Assembly (NCBI GenBank): GCA_021844425.1
Contig: JAKBTL010000128.1
Span: forward strand, 1-50,283
Source: Actinomycetes bacterium
Lineage (GTDB): Bacteria; Actinomycetota; Acidimicrobiia; Acidimicrobiales; RAAP-2
Direction: 5' to 3'
Length of the DNA: 50,283 nt
This document shows positions 9,272 to 19,362 of this stretch, piece after piece. The translations under genes and the position numbers were made by a program. Positions within the stretch are counted from its first letter, which is position 1. Every line of letters starts with the position of its first letter. The notes under the pieces were generated by a model. The model saw only the letters and a program-made list of their open reading frames with translations. It was not told where the DNA came from and ran no database searches.

Positions 9272-9972
9272 CGCCCCACCTCCGCACGGCTGACCGCGTC
9301 TGCCGCCTCCCCCGGCTCCGCCCGCTCCTCGTCGCTTCCGGGACCGGACGCGCCTGCCGGCCCGGGCGCGGCGCGCCCCCCGCGGCCGCGCCCGAGCGGG
9401 CTCCGCGGTGCAGTGTCCTCGTCGTGGACCCGCGAGGGGCGGCGGGCGAGCACGACCGCGCCCACGACCGCGACGACGAGCAGCCCCGCGGTCGCCTCGA
9501 AGGCCCACAGGTAGGTGGTGAAGATCGACTTGCCGAGGAGGAAGGTGTCGGTGTGGTGCCCGGCGCTGAGCGAGCCTGCGACGTGGTGCGCGCCGGTGAC
9601 CCAGCTCGCCGTCGCGCTGAGCGCGAGCACCCCCGCGAGCGAGATCGCGATCATGACGAGCGCGAGCGGTCGCTGCCCCTTGAGCGGTTCGGACCTGACG
9701 TCCTCCATCCGGTCGACGCCGAGGAACATGATCACGAAGAGGAAGAGCACGACGATCGCGCCCGCATAGACGATCACCTGCACTGCTGCGAGGAAGTAGG
9801 CGTGCTGCTCGATGAACAGCACTGCGATCCCGAACAGCGTGAGGACGAGGGACAACGCAGCGTGGACGGCGTTGCGCGACATCACGACGCCGATGCCTCC
9901 CGACAGGACGATCACCGCGCAGATGACGAAGGTCATGATGTCGGGGACGGTCGCCGCGAAGAGGACGCTCAC
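9268..9972 (-). CDS. nuoJ: NADH-quinone oxidoreductase subunit J
   Basis: Membrane subunit of complex I, 234 residues. Helix 3 has the typical [24 protein letters not shown] segment (shortened here to [15 protein letters not shown]). The membrane core ends near residue 180. A hydrophilic Gly/Arg/Glu-rich tail of about 55 residues follows, which is common in actinobacterial NuoJ. It overlaps nuoI (ATGA) upstream and nuoK downstream. Confidence 0.95.
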   Translation of the reverse strand: MSVLFAATVPDIMTFVICAVIVLSGGIGVVMSRNAVHAALSLVLTLFGIAVLFIEQHAYFLAAVQVIVYAGAIVVLFLFVIMFLGVDRMEDVRSEPLKGQRPLALVMIAISLAGVLALSATASWVTGAHHVAGSLSAGHHTDTFLLGKSIFTTYLWAFEATAGLLVVAVVGAVVLARRPSRVHDEDTAPRSPLGRGRGGRAAPGPAGASGPGSDEERAEPGEAADAVSRAEVGR

Positions 9973-10832
9973 CTACGCCCCCCTTCGGCCAGGGCGTCCT
10001 CGCCGCTCGCCTTGCGAGCGCCGCTCCTCGCCGCACGCAGGTCGTGCAGCCGCGTCCGTGCCTGCTCGAGCTTCTTGCGGTTGCGCGCTGCGGACAGCTG
10101 GGCGCGCCACAGCCGTCCGCGCATCCCGCGATGCTCGAAGGGGATGTCCTCTGCCAGAAGATGCGGCTCGAGCACCTCGCGCAGCGCCAAGGTCCCGGTC
10201 GCCGCGTCGTCGCGTCGGCCCGACTGACCGCCCTCGGGCACCCGCACGCCGTAGCCCAGCTCACCGGACCACTGCACCTCGCCCTCGTAGGCAGCGCTCC
10301 CAGACGGCGAGGTCGCACGCATCCAGCCCGAGGTGTGCCGGTCGTCCCCCTCTCGCCAGTCCTCCCAGGGCAGCTTCTTCGGCCTGCCCTCGTCGTCGAC
10401 GAGGAGCTCGTTCTTCGTGTAGATGGCGTCCGCCCTGTTCGTGAACGAGAACTCGAACAGCTTCGACTCGGTGATCGCCTCCGTCGGGCACGCTTCGACG
10501 CACAGGTCGCAGTGGATGCAGCGCAGGTAGTTGATCTCGTAGACGTAGCCGTAGCGCTCGCCGGGGGAGACCGGGTGGTCCGGCGGGTTGTCGAGGCCTC
10601 GGACGTAGATGCAGTCCGCAGGGCACACACCCGCGCACAGCTCGCAGCCGATGCACTTCTCCATGCCGTCCTCGTAGCGGTTGAGGACGTGGCGGCCGTG
10701 CTTGCGCGGTTGCTTCGGCTGCTTCTCCTCGGGGTACTGGCGGGTGACCCGCGGCCGCGTCAGGTGCTCGAAGGTGAGCTTGAAGCCTCCGAAGAACTTG
10801 AGCTCGTCCCGGATGTCGGAGAGGACGCCCAC
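9969..10832 (-). CDS. nuoI: NADH-quinone oxidoreductase subunit I, extended C-terminus
   Basis: Ferredoxin-like subunit of the peripheral arm that carries clusters N6a and N6b. Two 4Fe-4S motifs are intact: [12 protein letters not shown] (about residues 60-71) and [12 protein letters not shown] (about 104-115). The protein has 287 residues against roughly 170-210 in most relatives. The extra 90 or so residues at the C-terminus are charged, and the last part is helix-forming and rich in Arg/Lys/Ala (from [12 protein letters not shown] onward). The start is GTG at 10832, directly after the nuoH stop codon (TGAGTG). Confidence 0.95.
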   Translation of the reverse strand: MGVLSDIRDELKFFGGFKLTFEHLTRPRVTRQYPEEKQPKQPRKHGRHVLNRYEDGMEKCIGCELCAGVCPADCIYVRGLDNPPDHPVSPGERYGYVYEINYLRCIHCDLCVEACPTEAITESKLFEFSFTNRADAIYTKNELLVDDEGRPKKLPWEDWREGDDRHTSGWMRATSPSGSAAYEGEVQWSGELGYGVRVPEGGQSGRRDDAATGTLALREVLEPHLLAEDIPFEHRGMRGRLWRAQLSAARNRKKLEQARTRLHDLRAARSGARKASGEDALAEGGRR

Positions 10833-12104
10833 TCAGCGCACCCCCCCGCCTGCGCCGGGCCGACGCGACCCCGCACGCGCGCCGACGGGCTCGAGCAGCG
10901 GCTGGTGCTCGCCCCGGCGCCTCCCGATCGAGAACGCCCGCACGAGCAGCCCGACGACGCAGAGCGCGCCGACGATGACGCCCGCTCCCCACCAGCCGTC
11001 CACGAGGAAGCCCGCGACGGCGAGCAGCCAGACGAGGCTGAGCGGGATCAAGTACTTCCAGCCGAGCGTCATGAGCTGGTCGTAGCGGAGCCTCGGGAGC
11101 GCCGCGCGCAGCCACACGTAGAGGAAGAGGAACAAGAAGACCTTGCCCACGAACCAGACCGACGGGAACCAGACGTCGAACGTCGGGAGGTGGGGCACCG
11201 GTCCGTCCGGGCCGCCGAGGAAGAGGGTGACGACGACCGCGGACATCGTGATCACGTTCATGAACTCGGCGAGGAAGAACAGCGCGAAACGGATCGACGA
11301 GTACTCGGTGTGGAAGCCGCCGACGAGCTCCGACTCGGCCTCGGTGAGGTCGAAGGGGGGGCGGGTGAGCTCAGCGGTGATCGCGGTGAGGAAGAGCAAG
11401 AACGGGACGATCCCCAGGCGGATCAGGTTCCAGTCCCAGAACGCAGGCGCCTGCGACTCCACCATCGCCCGCGTGGAGAGCGACCCGGTCACGAGGACCA
11501 CGGTGACCACCGTGATGCCGAGCGCGGCCTCGTAGGAGATCATCTGCGCGGAGGCGCGGACGGAGCCGAGGAGCGGGTACTTGGAGCCCGACGACCAGCC
11601 GGCGAGCATCACTCCGTAGACCGCGATCGAGGACATGGCGAGCACCACCAGGATCCCGATCGTGGGGTCCGCCACCTGCAGCTCGAAGCGGTGCCCCGCG
11701 ATGGTCACGAAGCCGCCGACCGGCACGACCGTGAAGATGAGCAGCGCAGGGACGAGCGAGAGGTAGGGCGCGAGGCGGAAGACGACGCGGTCGGCCTGCG
11801 CGGGGAGCAGGTCCTCCTTGAAGAAGAGCTTCGTGCCGTCGGCGAGGGTCTGGAGGAGGCCCCACGGGCCGGCGCGGTTGGGCCCGATCCGGCTCTGCAT
11901 GTCCGAGATCAGCTTGCGCTCGAACCAGATCATGAGCATGACCGACACGAGGAGCACCACGAACGCGACCAGCACCTTGATCACCACGACGACCCACACG
12001 AACAACCCGACGCCATGGAAGAAGAGCGGGTCGCCATGGGTGGTGAGAGCGCGCGCCGCTGCGAGCACGGCGGTCGGGACGTGCACGGCCGGGCCCCGCG
12101 TCAT
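10833..12104 (-). CDS. nuoH: NADH-quinone oxidoreductase subunit H
   Basis: Quinone-site membrane subunit of complex I, 423 residues with eight predicted helices. The hallmark loop RIGPNRAGPWGLLQ follows WFERKLISDMQS, and FDLTEAESELVGGFH with its acidic cluster is present. It overlaps the nuoG stop by 4 bases and is followed at once by nuoI. The hydrophilic tail after the last helix is short. Confidence 0.97.
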   Translation of the reverse strand: MTRGPAVHVPTAVLAAARALTTHGDPLFFHGVGLFVWVVVVIKVLVAFVVLLVSVMLMIWFERKLISDMQSRIGPNRAGPWGLLQTLADGTKLFFKEDLLPAQADRVVFRLAPYLSLVPALLIFTVVPVGGFVTIAGHRFELQVADPTIGILVVLAMSSIAVYGVMLAGWSSGSKYPLLGSVRASAQMISYEAALGITVVTVVLVTGSLSTRAMVESQAPAFWDWNLIRLGIVPFLLFLTAITAELTRPPFDLTEAESELVGGFHTEYSSIRFALFFLAEFMNVITMSAVVVTLFLGGPDGPVPHLPTFDVWFPSVWFVGKVFLFLFLYVWLRAALPRLRYDQLMTLGWKYLIPLSLVWLLAVAGFLVDGWWGAGVIVGALCVVGLLVRAFSIGRRRGEHQPLLEPVGARAGSRRPGAGGGVR

Positions 12105-14923
12105 CGGAGCGACTCCAGCCGGACGTCGACCACGGCCTCGCCGGCGTCGATCAGCGCCGCCGCGGCGTTCTGGGCCCCGCCCTCGGGCGCGACGAGGTTG
12201 AAGTCGATCGCCACAACGCCCCGGGGCACGCGTGCGTCCTGCTCGCAGCGCAGCGTGAGCGACCCGCGCGCCGAGCGCACCGCCACCATGTCGCCGCCCT
12301 CCACGCCCAGCAGGTCGAGGTCGCGGGGGTTCGCGCGCGCCGTCGCGTCGCCGGCGAGCGGCGCGAGCGACGGCGAGTGGACCACTGCCGACCCGGCGTC
12401 GTACAGCCGGCGCGTCGAGACGAGGCGCATCGAGTAGCTGTCAGCAGGCGCGACGTGGGGAGTCCCGAGCGCGGCGGCCGCGGCCTCGATGCCGGCACCC
12501 GGGGCCGGGGACGCGACGGACTCGCCGCCGCCCAAGGGCGCGAGCCGCGGCCGGCGCTCGTGGGGGAGCTCCTCGGCTCCCGGGGGCTCGGCGAGCCCCA
12601 CGCGCGGGGGAGCGCCCTGGCGCTCGACGGACTCCACGCCCGGGGTGGCGATCGGGTCGATGGGCTCGACCGGCCGCGGCCTCGCGCCCTTGGCGCGCAC
12701 CGGCACGATCACCCCGTCGCGCGCCGCGGGACCCGAGAGGACCTCCCTCGTCACGCCGGCGAACGCCGGCGCGAGACGCTCGATCTCGTCCCACACGTCG
12801 TCAGTCGACCCGAACCCGAGGTCGGCCCCCAGCTCCGCGGCGAGCTCGGCCGCGATCATCCAGTCCGGCCATGCCTGTCCGGGCGGCACGAGCTTCTGGC
12901 CGAGCCGGGTCACTCGACCCTCCACGTTGGCCGTGGTCCCGGGGCGCTCGTGCTCGATCGCCGCAGGCAGGACGACGTCGGCCCAGTCGGTGACGCCACC
13001 TTGGTGCCCGCAGACGGCGACGACGAAGTCCGCCGCGTCCAGGGCCCGGCGCGCGAGCGCGGCGTCCACGAAGTCCCGGGGCAGATCCGCGCCCACCACG
13101 AGGAGCGCCCTCACCCCTGCGCCGCTCTGCGGGTCTGCGAGCGACCGGAGGATGCCGGCCGTGTCGAGCCCCCGCGCTCCGGGCGCCGCACCCCAGGCGG
13201 CGGCGAACCAGTCGCGCCCCGCGCCGAGCGACACGCGCCCGGGGAGGAGTCCCGGCCCCATGCCGAGCTCCAAGGCGCCCATCACGTTGCCGCGCCGAAG
13301 CGCCGGCAGGAACCGGGCGGCCGGCAATGCTCCGGCGATGCGACGGGCCGCAGCCGCCACGACCTCGCCGTGCTCTGCGAGCGAGGGCCGCCCGAGCACG
13401 ACGACGACGCCGGAGCCGTCCCCCTCCTCGCCTGCGAGAAGGGCACGGGCCCGCGCCAGCTCCTCGGCGCTCACGAGCGCGCCATGAGGGTGTGCGGGTG
13501 GCGCCACAGGAGCGCCCTGCGGGGTGAGCGCCTCGACGAGGGTGAGCACGTCGCCTGGGCGGGCGCGCAGCGACACCGCGGCGTAGCGCGTGAGCGAGGT
13601 CTCCGCTACGGCCACCTCGATGACCTCGGTCCCTCCCTCGAGCGCCGCAGCGCGAAGCCGTAGGAACAGAACCGGCAGCTCCTCGCGCACGTCGCCGGAG
13701 AGCACGAGGACCACGCGCGCCCTGCACGTGTCGTCGATCGACGCGCGCGGCAACGACAGCACCGCCTCACCTGGGAGCCCGTCGGCCAGCTGCGCGTCGA
13801 CCGAATCGGTGCCGATCACCCCCTTGGCGAGCTTCGTCCAGGCGTAGGCACCCTCGTTGGTGCAGCGCGCGCCGCCGACGAGGGCCACCGCCCCGGGGCC
13901 GTGGGTGTCCTTGGCCCTGCGGATGCCCTCGGCTGCCGCCGCGAGCGCCTCGGTCCAGCCGGCAGGCACGAGCTCGCCGTCCTTACGGACGAGCGGCTCT
14001 GCGAGACGGCCACGCTGCTCGGGGGCCCCGGCGACCTGGTCCCCGTTCACCGACTCGAAGACGAAGCGGCCCTTGTCGCAGAGCCAGCTCTGGTTCACGG
14101 GGTCCGCGTCGATCCCGAGCAGGCGCGTGAGCCTGTCGGCCGACGCCTGCACCGCGACGCGGCAGCCGAACGCGCAGGTCGTGCACGTGGACTCCACCTG
14201 GTCGAGGTCCCAGGGCCGGGCGGTGAAGCGGTACGGCCTGGCGGTCAGCGCGCCCACCGGGCAGATCTGCACCGTGTTGGCGCTGAAGTACGACGAGAAC
14301 GGGCGGTCGGGGAAGGTCGCCACCTCGACGCGCTCGCCGCGCCCGGCGAAGTCGATCTGGGGCTCTCCGGCGACCTCGGCGGCAAAGCGCGTGCAGCGGC
14401 CGCACTGGATGCACCGCTCACGGTCGAGGAGCACCAGGTCCGAGATGGGGATCGGCTTCTCGAAGTGCCGCTTCTCCTCGACGAAGCGGCTCTCGCCTGG
14501 GCCGTAGGCGAGGGTCTGGTCCTGGAGCGGGCACTCCCCGCCCTTGTCGCACACCGGGCAGTCGAGCGGGTGGTTCACGAGGAGGAACTCGAGCACCCCG
14601 TCCTGGGCCTTCTTCACCTTGTCCGAGGCGGTCGTGACCTCCATGCCCTCTGCGACCGTCACGAAGCAGGCGGGCTGGAGCGTCGCACCACGTGGGCCGC
14701 TCACCTCCACCAGGCACATGCGGCACATCCCCACGGGCTTCATCCGGGGGTGGTAGCAGAACCGCGGGATGAACGTGCCCGCTCGCTCCGCCGCGGCGAT
14801 GACGACCTCGCCAGGGCGCGCCTTCGCCGGACGGCCGTCGAGGGTGAACGGCACGGTCCGCTCGTCGGCGTCCTCGCTCTCGACGTCGAGGCGGGGGCGC
14901 TCGTCGGGCGCGTGCTCAGCCAA
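12101..14923 (-). CDS. nuoG: NADH-quinone oxidoreductase subunit G
   Basis: Large iron-sulfur subunit of the peripheral arm, 940 residues. The N-terminal 2Fe-2S domain has Cys at FCYHP, MCRMC and PACF. The next 4Fe-4S site is HPLDCPVCDKGGECP with its His ligand. Then come CIQCGRC with a later CPVGAL, and a further C-x2-C-x3-C set (TCTTCAFGC), the N7-type site found in some bacteria. The rest is a molybdopterin-oxidoreductase-like domain that does not bind molybdenum in complex I. It is longer than the roughly 800-840 residues of most actinobacterial homologues, with a Pro/Gly-rich linker near residues 740-830. Its start overlaps the end of nuoF by 8 bases. Confidence 0.96.
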   Translation of the reverse strand: MAEHAPDERPRLDVESEDADERTVPFTLDGRPAKARPGEVVIAAAERAGTFIPRFCYHPRMKPVGMCRMCLVEVSGPRGATLQPACFVTVAEGMEVTTASDKVKKAQDGVLEFLLVNHPLDCPVCDKGGECPLQDQTLAYGPGESRFVEEKRHFEKPIPISDLVLLDRERCIQCGRCTRFAAEVAGEPQIDFAGRGERVEVATFPDRPFSSYFSANTVQICPVGALTARPYRFTARPWDLDQVESTCTTCAFGCRVAVQASADRLTRLLGIDADPVNQSWLCDKGRFVFESVNGDQVAGAPEQRGRLAEPLVRKDGELVPAGWTEALAAAAEGIRRAKDTHGPGAVALVGGARCTNEGAYAWTKLAKGVIGTDSVDAQLADGLPGEAVLSLPRASIDDTCRARVVLVLSGDVREELPVLFLRLRAAALEGGTEVIEVAVAETSLTRYAAVSLRARPGDVLTLVEALTPQGAPVAPPAHPHGALVSAEELARARALLAGEEGDGSGVVVVLGRPSLAEHGEVVAAAARRIAGALPAARFLPALRRGNVMGALELGMGPGLLPGRVSLGAGRDWFAAAWGAAPGARGLDTAGILRSLADPQSGAGVRALLVVGADLPRDFVDAALARRALDAADFVVAVCGHQGGVTDWADVVLPAAIEHERPGTTANVEGRVTRLGQKLVPPGQAWPDWMIAAELAAELGADLGFGSTDDVWDEIERLAPAFAGVTREVLSGPAARDGVIVPVRAKGARPRPVEPIDPIATPGVESVERQGAPPRVGLAEPPGAEELPHERRPRLAPLGGGESVASPAPGAGIEAAAAALGTPHVAPADSYSMRLVSTRRLYDAGSAVVHSPSLAPLAGDATARANPRDLDLLGVEGGDMVAVRSARGSLTLRCEQDARVPRGVVAIDFNLVAPEGGAQNAAAALIDAGEAVVDVRLESLR

Positions 14924-16220
14924 CGGGGCACCTCCCCTCTTTCACGTGGACGAGGAACTCGTCGCGGAACATCTCGATGCCCGAGTGGATCGACGAAGGG
15001 ATCGACGGTCCGAGCACGCAGATCGTGGTCTGCTGGGGCGGCCACTGCAACCCGGGCGAGATGTTGTCGCTCGCGTCGAGGAGGAGGTCGAGGTCCTCTT
15101 CGCGCCCCTGGCCCTGCTCGATACGCCGGAGCACACGCTCCAGCCAGCCCGAACCCTCCCGGCACGGCGTGCACTGGCCGCACGACTCGCGGGCGAAGAA
15201 CCTGGTGATCCGCCACACCGCACGGACCATGCACGTGGAGGTGTCCATGACCGTGATCGCGCCCGACCCGAGCATCGACCCCGCAGCCCCCACCTCGTCC
15301 TGGCCGAGCGGGAGGTCCAGCTGGTCCGGGCCGAACCACGGCGCGGAGACGCCCCCGGGGATGAACGCCTTGACCTCGCGCCCCCCCTGCACCCCGGCGC
15401 CGTAGACGGGCGCGTACACGAGGTCGCGGAAGGTCGTCTTCACCATCTCCACCTCGTAGGTCCCCGGCCGCTTCACGTGCCCGGAGAGCGCGAACAGCCG
15501 GGTGCCGGCTGAGCGCCCCGCCCCGAGCGCGGCGAACGCCTTGCCGCCTTGGAGCACGATCCACGGGAGGTTCGACATGGTCTCCACGTTGTTGACCACG
15601 GTGGGCTGGCCGTAGAGGCCGACCGCGGCGGGGAAGAACGGCGGCTTGATGCGGGGGAAGCCGCGCTTTCCCTCGAGCGATTCGAGGAGCGCCGTCTCCT
15701 CGCCGCAGATGTAGGCGCCCGCGCCGGGATGCACGACGACGTCGACCGAGAACCCCGAGCCGAAGATGTCGACGCCGGCTGCGCCGTGCTCGTACGCCTC
15801 GTTGAGGGCCTGGGTGACGCGCTCGAGGCCGAGAGCGAACTCGCCTCGGATGAAGATGAACGCCTGGCTCACCTGCAGCGCGTAGGCGGCGATGAGCACG
15901 CCCTCGACGAGCTGGTGCGGGTCACGCTCGACGAGGAGGTGGTCCTTGAAGGTGGCGGGCTCGCTCTCGTCGCCGTTCACGACGAGGTAGGTGACGGGGT
16001 CCTTGCGCAGCATCGACCACTTCCGCCCGGCGGGGAACCCGGCGCCTCCCCGCCCGAGAAGGCTCGCCGCGTCGACCTCGGCGGCGACGGCCTCGGGCGT
16101 CATGGAGAGCGCCTTGCGCAACCCCTCGTAGCCGCCGGTCGCGAGATAGCGCTCGAGCGTGTACGAGTCGTCGTAGCCCATGCGGGCGGTGACGATCCGC
16201 GGCGCGTCGGTGACGGCCAT
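14916..16220 (-). CDS. nuoF: NADH-quinone oxidoreductase subunit F
   Basis: NADH- and FMN-binding subunit with cluster N3, 434 residues. The FMN/NADH glycine loop is GRGGAGFPAGRKW, the second signature is GAGAYICGEETALLES, and the cluster motif is SCGQCTPCREG with the fourth Cys in TICVLGPS. The ATG at 16220 overlaps the nuoE stop as ATGA. About 100 upstream in-frame codons are a shadow of nuoE. Confidence 0.97.
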   Translation of the reverse strand: MAVTDAPRIVTARMGYDDSYTLERYLATGGYEGLRKALSMTPEAVAAEVDAASLLGRGGAGFPAGRKWSMLRKDPVTYLVVNGDESEPATFKDHLLVERDPHQLVEGVLIAAYALQVSQAFIFIRGEFALGLERVTQALNEAYEHGAAGVDIFGSGFSVDVVVHPGAGAYICGEETALLESLEGKRGFPRIKPPFFPAAVGLYGQPTVVNNVETMSNLPWIVLQGGKAFAALGAGRSAGTRLFALSGHVKRPGTYEVEMVKTTFRDLVYAPVYGAGVQGGREVKAFIPGGVSAPWFGPDQLDLPLGQDEVGAAGSMLGSGAITVMDTSTCMVRAVWRITRFFARESCGQCTPCREGSGWLERVLRRIEQGQGREEDLDLLLDASDNISPGLQWPPQQTTICVLGPSIPSSIHSGIEMFRDEFLVHVKEGRCPVG

Positions 16221-16891
16221 CAGGCGCCCTTCCCCTGCGCACCGTCGCCCTGTGCGCTCTGGGCCTCGGCAGCGGCTTTCGCAGCTTCGGCGCGCGCTGC
16301 GACGGCCGCGGCCATCGCCTGTCGCTCTGCAGCGACCTGGTCCCTGGGCACGCGCAAGCCTCCGCTGCGCCGGACCCGCACGAGCGTCCCGTGCGGCGGT
16401 ATCTCGCCGTCCCGGCGTCCGGCGCGAAGGTCGTCGACGAGCTGGTCGAACGCCTCTGCGGAAAGGCCGCCCACGTAGCGGTGGTTGACCGTCACGCACG
16501 GCGTGCGGTGGCAGTCCGCCAGGCACTCGGCGTCCTCGAGCGTGAACATCCCGTCTGCGGTGGTCCTGCCGGCCCGCACGCCGAGGCGGCGCTCGGCGTG
16601 CTCGAGCAGCTCCTCGGCGCCACCGAGGAGGCAGGCGATGTTCGTGCAGATCGACACCAGGTACCGACCGACGGGCTCGGTGTGGAGCATGTCGTAGAAG
16701 GAGGCGGTGCCGCGCACCTCGGCGGGGGTCACCCCGACGAGCTCGGCGATCTCCTCCATCGCCTCGGGCGTGAGCCAGCCGTCCTGCTCCTGGGCGAGGT
16801 GGCAGAGCGGGACGAGCGCGGAGCGCCGCTCGGGGTAGAGCGAGACCAGCTCCGCTGCGCGTGCGGCCGTCTCGGGGGTGAAGCGGCTCAC
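16220..16891 (-). CDS. nuoE: NADH-quinone oxidoreductase subunit E
   Basis: Thioredoxin-fold subunit carrying the 2Fe-2S cluster N1a, 223 residues. The four ligands are in CTNIAC and ECLADC. The core ends near residue 170 (EIPPHGTLVRVRR). It is followed by an Ala/Arg/Gln-rich, probably helical tail of about 45 residues. GTG at 16891 is chosen as the start because it overlaps the nuoD stop (GTGA) and gives the expected N-terminus. Confidence 0.95.
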   Translation of the reverse strand: MSRFTPETAARAAELVSLYPERRSALVPLCHLAQEQDGWLTPEAMEEIAELVGVTPAEVRGTASFYDMLHTEPVGRYLVSICTNIACLLGGAEELLEHAERRLGVRAGRTTADGMFTLEDAECLADCHRTPCVTVNHRYVGGLSAEAFDQLVDDLRAGRRDGEIPPHGTLVRVRRSGGLRVPRDQVAAERQAMAAAVAARAEAAKAAAEAQSAQGDGAQGKGA

Positions 16892-18270
16892 CGGTCGACC
16901 TCCCCCATGACAGGGTCGACGGACGAGATGGTGGCGACCGCGTCGGCGATGAGCCCGCCCCGCAGCAGCGTGGGCAGGGCCTGGAGGTTCACGAAGCTCG
17001 GCCCGCGGATGTGCATCCGGTAGGGCTTCGACGTGCCGTCCGAGACGAGGTAGCAGCCGATCTCGCCACGCGGCGACTCGATCGCCACGTACACCTCGCC
17101 TTCGGGGACCCGGAAGCCCTCGGTGAAGATCTTGAAGTGGTGGATCAACGCCTCCATCGACTCGTCGATCCGAGCCCGAGGGGGCGGGGTCACCTTGCGG
17201 TCCTGCACGCGGTAGTCGCCCGGCGGCATGCGCTCTGCGATCTGCCGCACGAGACCGATGGACTCGCGGATCTCGTTCAGGCGGACGGCGTAGCGGTCGA
17301 AGTTGTCCCCGTAGGTGCCGACGACCACGTCGAAGTCGAGCTTCGTGTACTCGAGGTAGGGCATCGTGCGCCGCAGGTCCCACGCCACGCCCGTCGACCG
17401 CAGGATCGGGCCGGTGAGCGACAGGGCGATCGCCTCCTCGGCACTGATGCTGCCCACCCCCTCCATGCGCTCCCGGAAGATCGGCTGGCCGGTCAGCAGC
17501 TCGTCGTACTCGTAGGTGCGCTCGAGCACGGTGTCGCAGATGACCTCGACGTCGTCCTCCCAACCGTCGGGAAGATCTGCCGCGACGCCCCCGGGACGGA
17601 TGTAGTCATGGTTCATCCTGAGCCCGGTCGTCTTCTCGAAGAACGCGAGGACCATCTCCCGCTCGCGGAAGCCGTAGATCATCATCGAGGTCGAGCCCAG
17701 GTCCATCCCGTTGGTCGCCATCCACATGAGGTGGGACGAGATGCGCTGGAGCTCGGAGAAGAGCATGCGGATCCACGTCGCGCGCGGCGGGAGCTCGACG
17801 CCGAGCAGCGCCTCGGTCGCCATCGAGAAGACGAGCTCGTTGTTGAGCGGCGAGAGGTAGTCCATGCGCGTCACGTTCGTGGCGCCCTGGACGTAGGTGA
17901 GCTCCTCCGCGGTCTTCTCCATCCCGGTGTGCAGGTAGCCGATCACGGGCTTGGTCCGCAGCACCGTCTCGCCGTCGAGCTCGAGCATGAGGCGGAGCAC
18001 CCCATGGGTGGAGGGGTGCTGCGGCCCCATGTTGATGATCATGGTCTCGTCGCTCGGGCGCTCGACGTCGATGTCGCCGGCGTCGACGACCCCCCCTTCG
18101 GGGATGCGCAGGACCGCTGCGCCGACCTCGCGCGCCAGCTCCTCAGAGGGCGTCGCGGAGCGTGTCCCGAGCTCCTGGGCGCCCTCGGAGGTCTCGGCGA
18201 CCGGGGCGCGCGGCGCGCGGCGCACGCCCCCGACCGGATCGGTGCTGGAAGGATCGAAGCCGTCGCTCAC
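16888..18270 (-). CDS. nuoD: NADH-quinone oxidoreductase subunit D
   Basis: The 49-kDa-type subunit that lines the quinone pocket, 460 residues. The signature NMGPQHPSTHGVLRL is present, as are the downstream YLHTGMEK, LFSELQRISSHLMW and ESPRGEIGCYL motifs. The first roughly 70 residues before the signature are a low-complexity acidic leader that many homologues lack. The start ATG overlaps the nuoC stop by 4 bases. Confidence 0.97.
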   Translation of the reverse strand: MSDGFDPSSTDPVGGVRRAPRAPVAETSEGAQELGTRSATPSEELAREVGAAVLRIPEGGVVDAGDIDVERPSDETMIINMGPQHPSTHGVLRLMLELDGETVLRTKPVIGYLHTGMEKTAEELTYVQGATNVTRMDYLSPLNNELVFSMATEALLGVELPPRATWIRMLFSELQRISSHLMWMATNGMDLGSTSMMIYGFREREMVLAFFEKTTGLRMNHDYIRPGGVAADLPDGWEDDVEVICDTVLERTYEYDELLTGQPIFRERMEGVGSISAEEAIALSLTGPILRSTGVAWDLRRTMPYLEYTKLDFDVVVGTYGDNFDRYAVRLNEIRESIGLVRQIAERMPPGDYRVQDRKVTPPPRARIDESMEALIHHFKIFTEGFRVPEGEVYVAIESPRGEIGCYLVSDGTSKPYRMHIRGPSFVNLQALPTLLRGGLIADAVATISSVDPVMGEVDR

Positions 18271-18797
18271 CGCGGACCCGGCGCCTCCTTGAACTGCACC
18301 GGCACCCGGCCGACGCCGTAGTCCTTTCGAAGCGGATGGCCCTCCCAGTCCTCGGGCATGAGGATCCGCGTGAGGTCGGGATGACCGTCGAACCGCACCC
18401 CGAGGAGGTCGAACACCTCACGCTCCATCGCCTCGGCGCCCGGGTAGAGGTCCCACAGCGTGTCCACCACCGGGTCGTCCTCGGGCACCTGGACGCGAAC
18501 CCGCACCCGCCTGCGAAGCGAGAGCGAGAGCAGGTTCGCCACGACTTCGAATCGCTCGGCCTCCACCCCTGGCGGCAGCGCGCGCCCGGGGTGGGTCAGG
18601 TAGTCGACCGCGGTCAGGTCCGAGAGCTGCTCGAAGCCCGAGGCCTTGTAGGAGGCGACGAGGTCGTGGTAGCTCCGCCTCGTCGGGAACGCCACCTCGT
18701 CCGCCCGCCTTCCGGGCGCCTCCGTCGCGCCAGGCCCGGGAGGCCCGGGAGGCCCGGCGACCCCTTCGCTGGCCGAGGTCGGTGCGGTGCCGGTCAT
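18267..18797 (-). CDS. nuoC: NADH-quinone oxidoreductase subunit C
   Basis: The 30-kDa-type subunit of the peripheral arm, 176 residues. The conserved block [19 protein letters not shown] (19 residues) and the final HPLRKDYG are visible. The N-terminal 30 residues are Gly/Pro-rich and dispensable-looking. The ATG at 18797 overlaps the nuoB stop. Upstream in-frame sequence is a shadow of nuoB. Confidence 0.96.
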   Translation of the reverse strand: MTGTAPTSASEGVAGPPGPPGPGATEAPGRRADEVAFPTRRSYHDLVASYKASGFEQLSDLTAVDYLTHPGRALPPGVEAERFEVVANLLSLSLRRRVRVRVQVPEDDPVVDTLWDLYPGAEAMEREVFDLLGVRFDGHPDLTRILMPEDWEGHPLRKDYGVGRVPVQFKEAPGPR

Positions 18798-19351
18798 CGC
18801 GGCGTGGCGACGCGCACCGCGTCCGGGGCTTCGGGAACCCACCCGGCGAGCTGCTCTCCCTGCCCGCTCGCGCGCGCCGGGCGCCGGGTGATGGCGCCGG
18901 TGCGGATCTTCTCGTGGAGCGTGAGGATCGCGTGCAGGAGCGTCTCGGGCGACGGCGGGCACCCTGGCGCGTACACGTCGACGGGCACGACCTGGTCCAC
19001 GCCCTGCACGATGGCGTAGTTGTTGAACATGCCGCCACTCGACGCGCACACGCCCATGGAGATCACCCACTTGGGCTCCATCATCTGGTCGTAGACCTGA
19101 CGGAGGACCGGCGCCATCTTCTGCGACACGCGGCCGGCCACGATCATGAGATCCGCCTGGCGGGGCGACGCGCGGAACACCTCCATGCCGAGGCGGCTGA
19201 TGTCGAAGTCCGCCGCGCCGAGGGCCATCATCTCGATCGCGCAGCACGCGAGGCCGAACGTGGCCGGCCAGACGCTGTTGCGACGGGCCCACTTTACGAG
19301 ATCCTCGAGCCTGCCGGTGAGGAAATTGTGCTGGAGGTCCTCGAGGCCCAT
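18794..19351 (-). CDS. nuoB: NADH-quinone oxidoreductase subunit B
   Basis: PSST-type subunit carrying cluster N2 next to the quinone site, 185 residues. Ligands are visible in [19 protein letters not shown] and YAPGCPP. The ATG at 19351 starts [11 protein letters not shown] 30-residue hydrophilic tail follows the core. It lies 11 bases after nuoA. Confidence 0.97.
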   Translation of the reverse strand: MGLEDLQHNFLTGRLEDLVKWARRNSVWPATFGLACCAIEMMALGAADFDISRLGMEVFRASPRQADLMIVAGRVSQKMAPVLRQVYDQMMEPKWVISMGVCASSGGMFNNYAIVQGVDQVVPVDVYAPGCPPSPETLLHAILTLHEKIRTGAITRRPARASGQGEQLAGWVPEAPDAVRVATPR

Positions 19352-19362
19352 GGGACGCCTCC

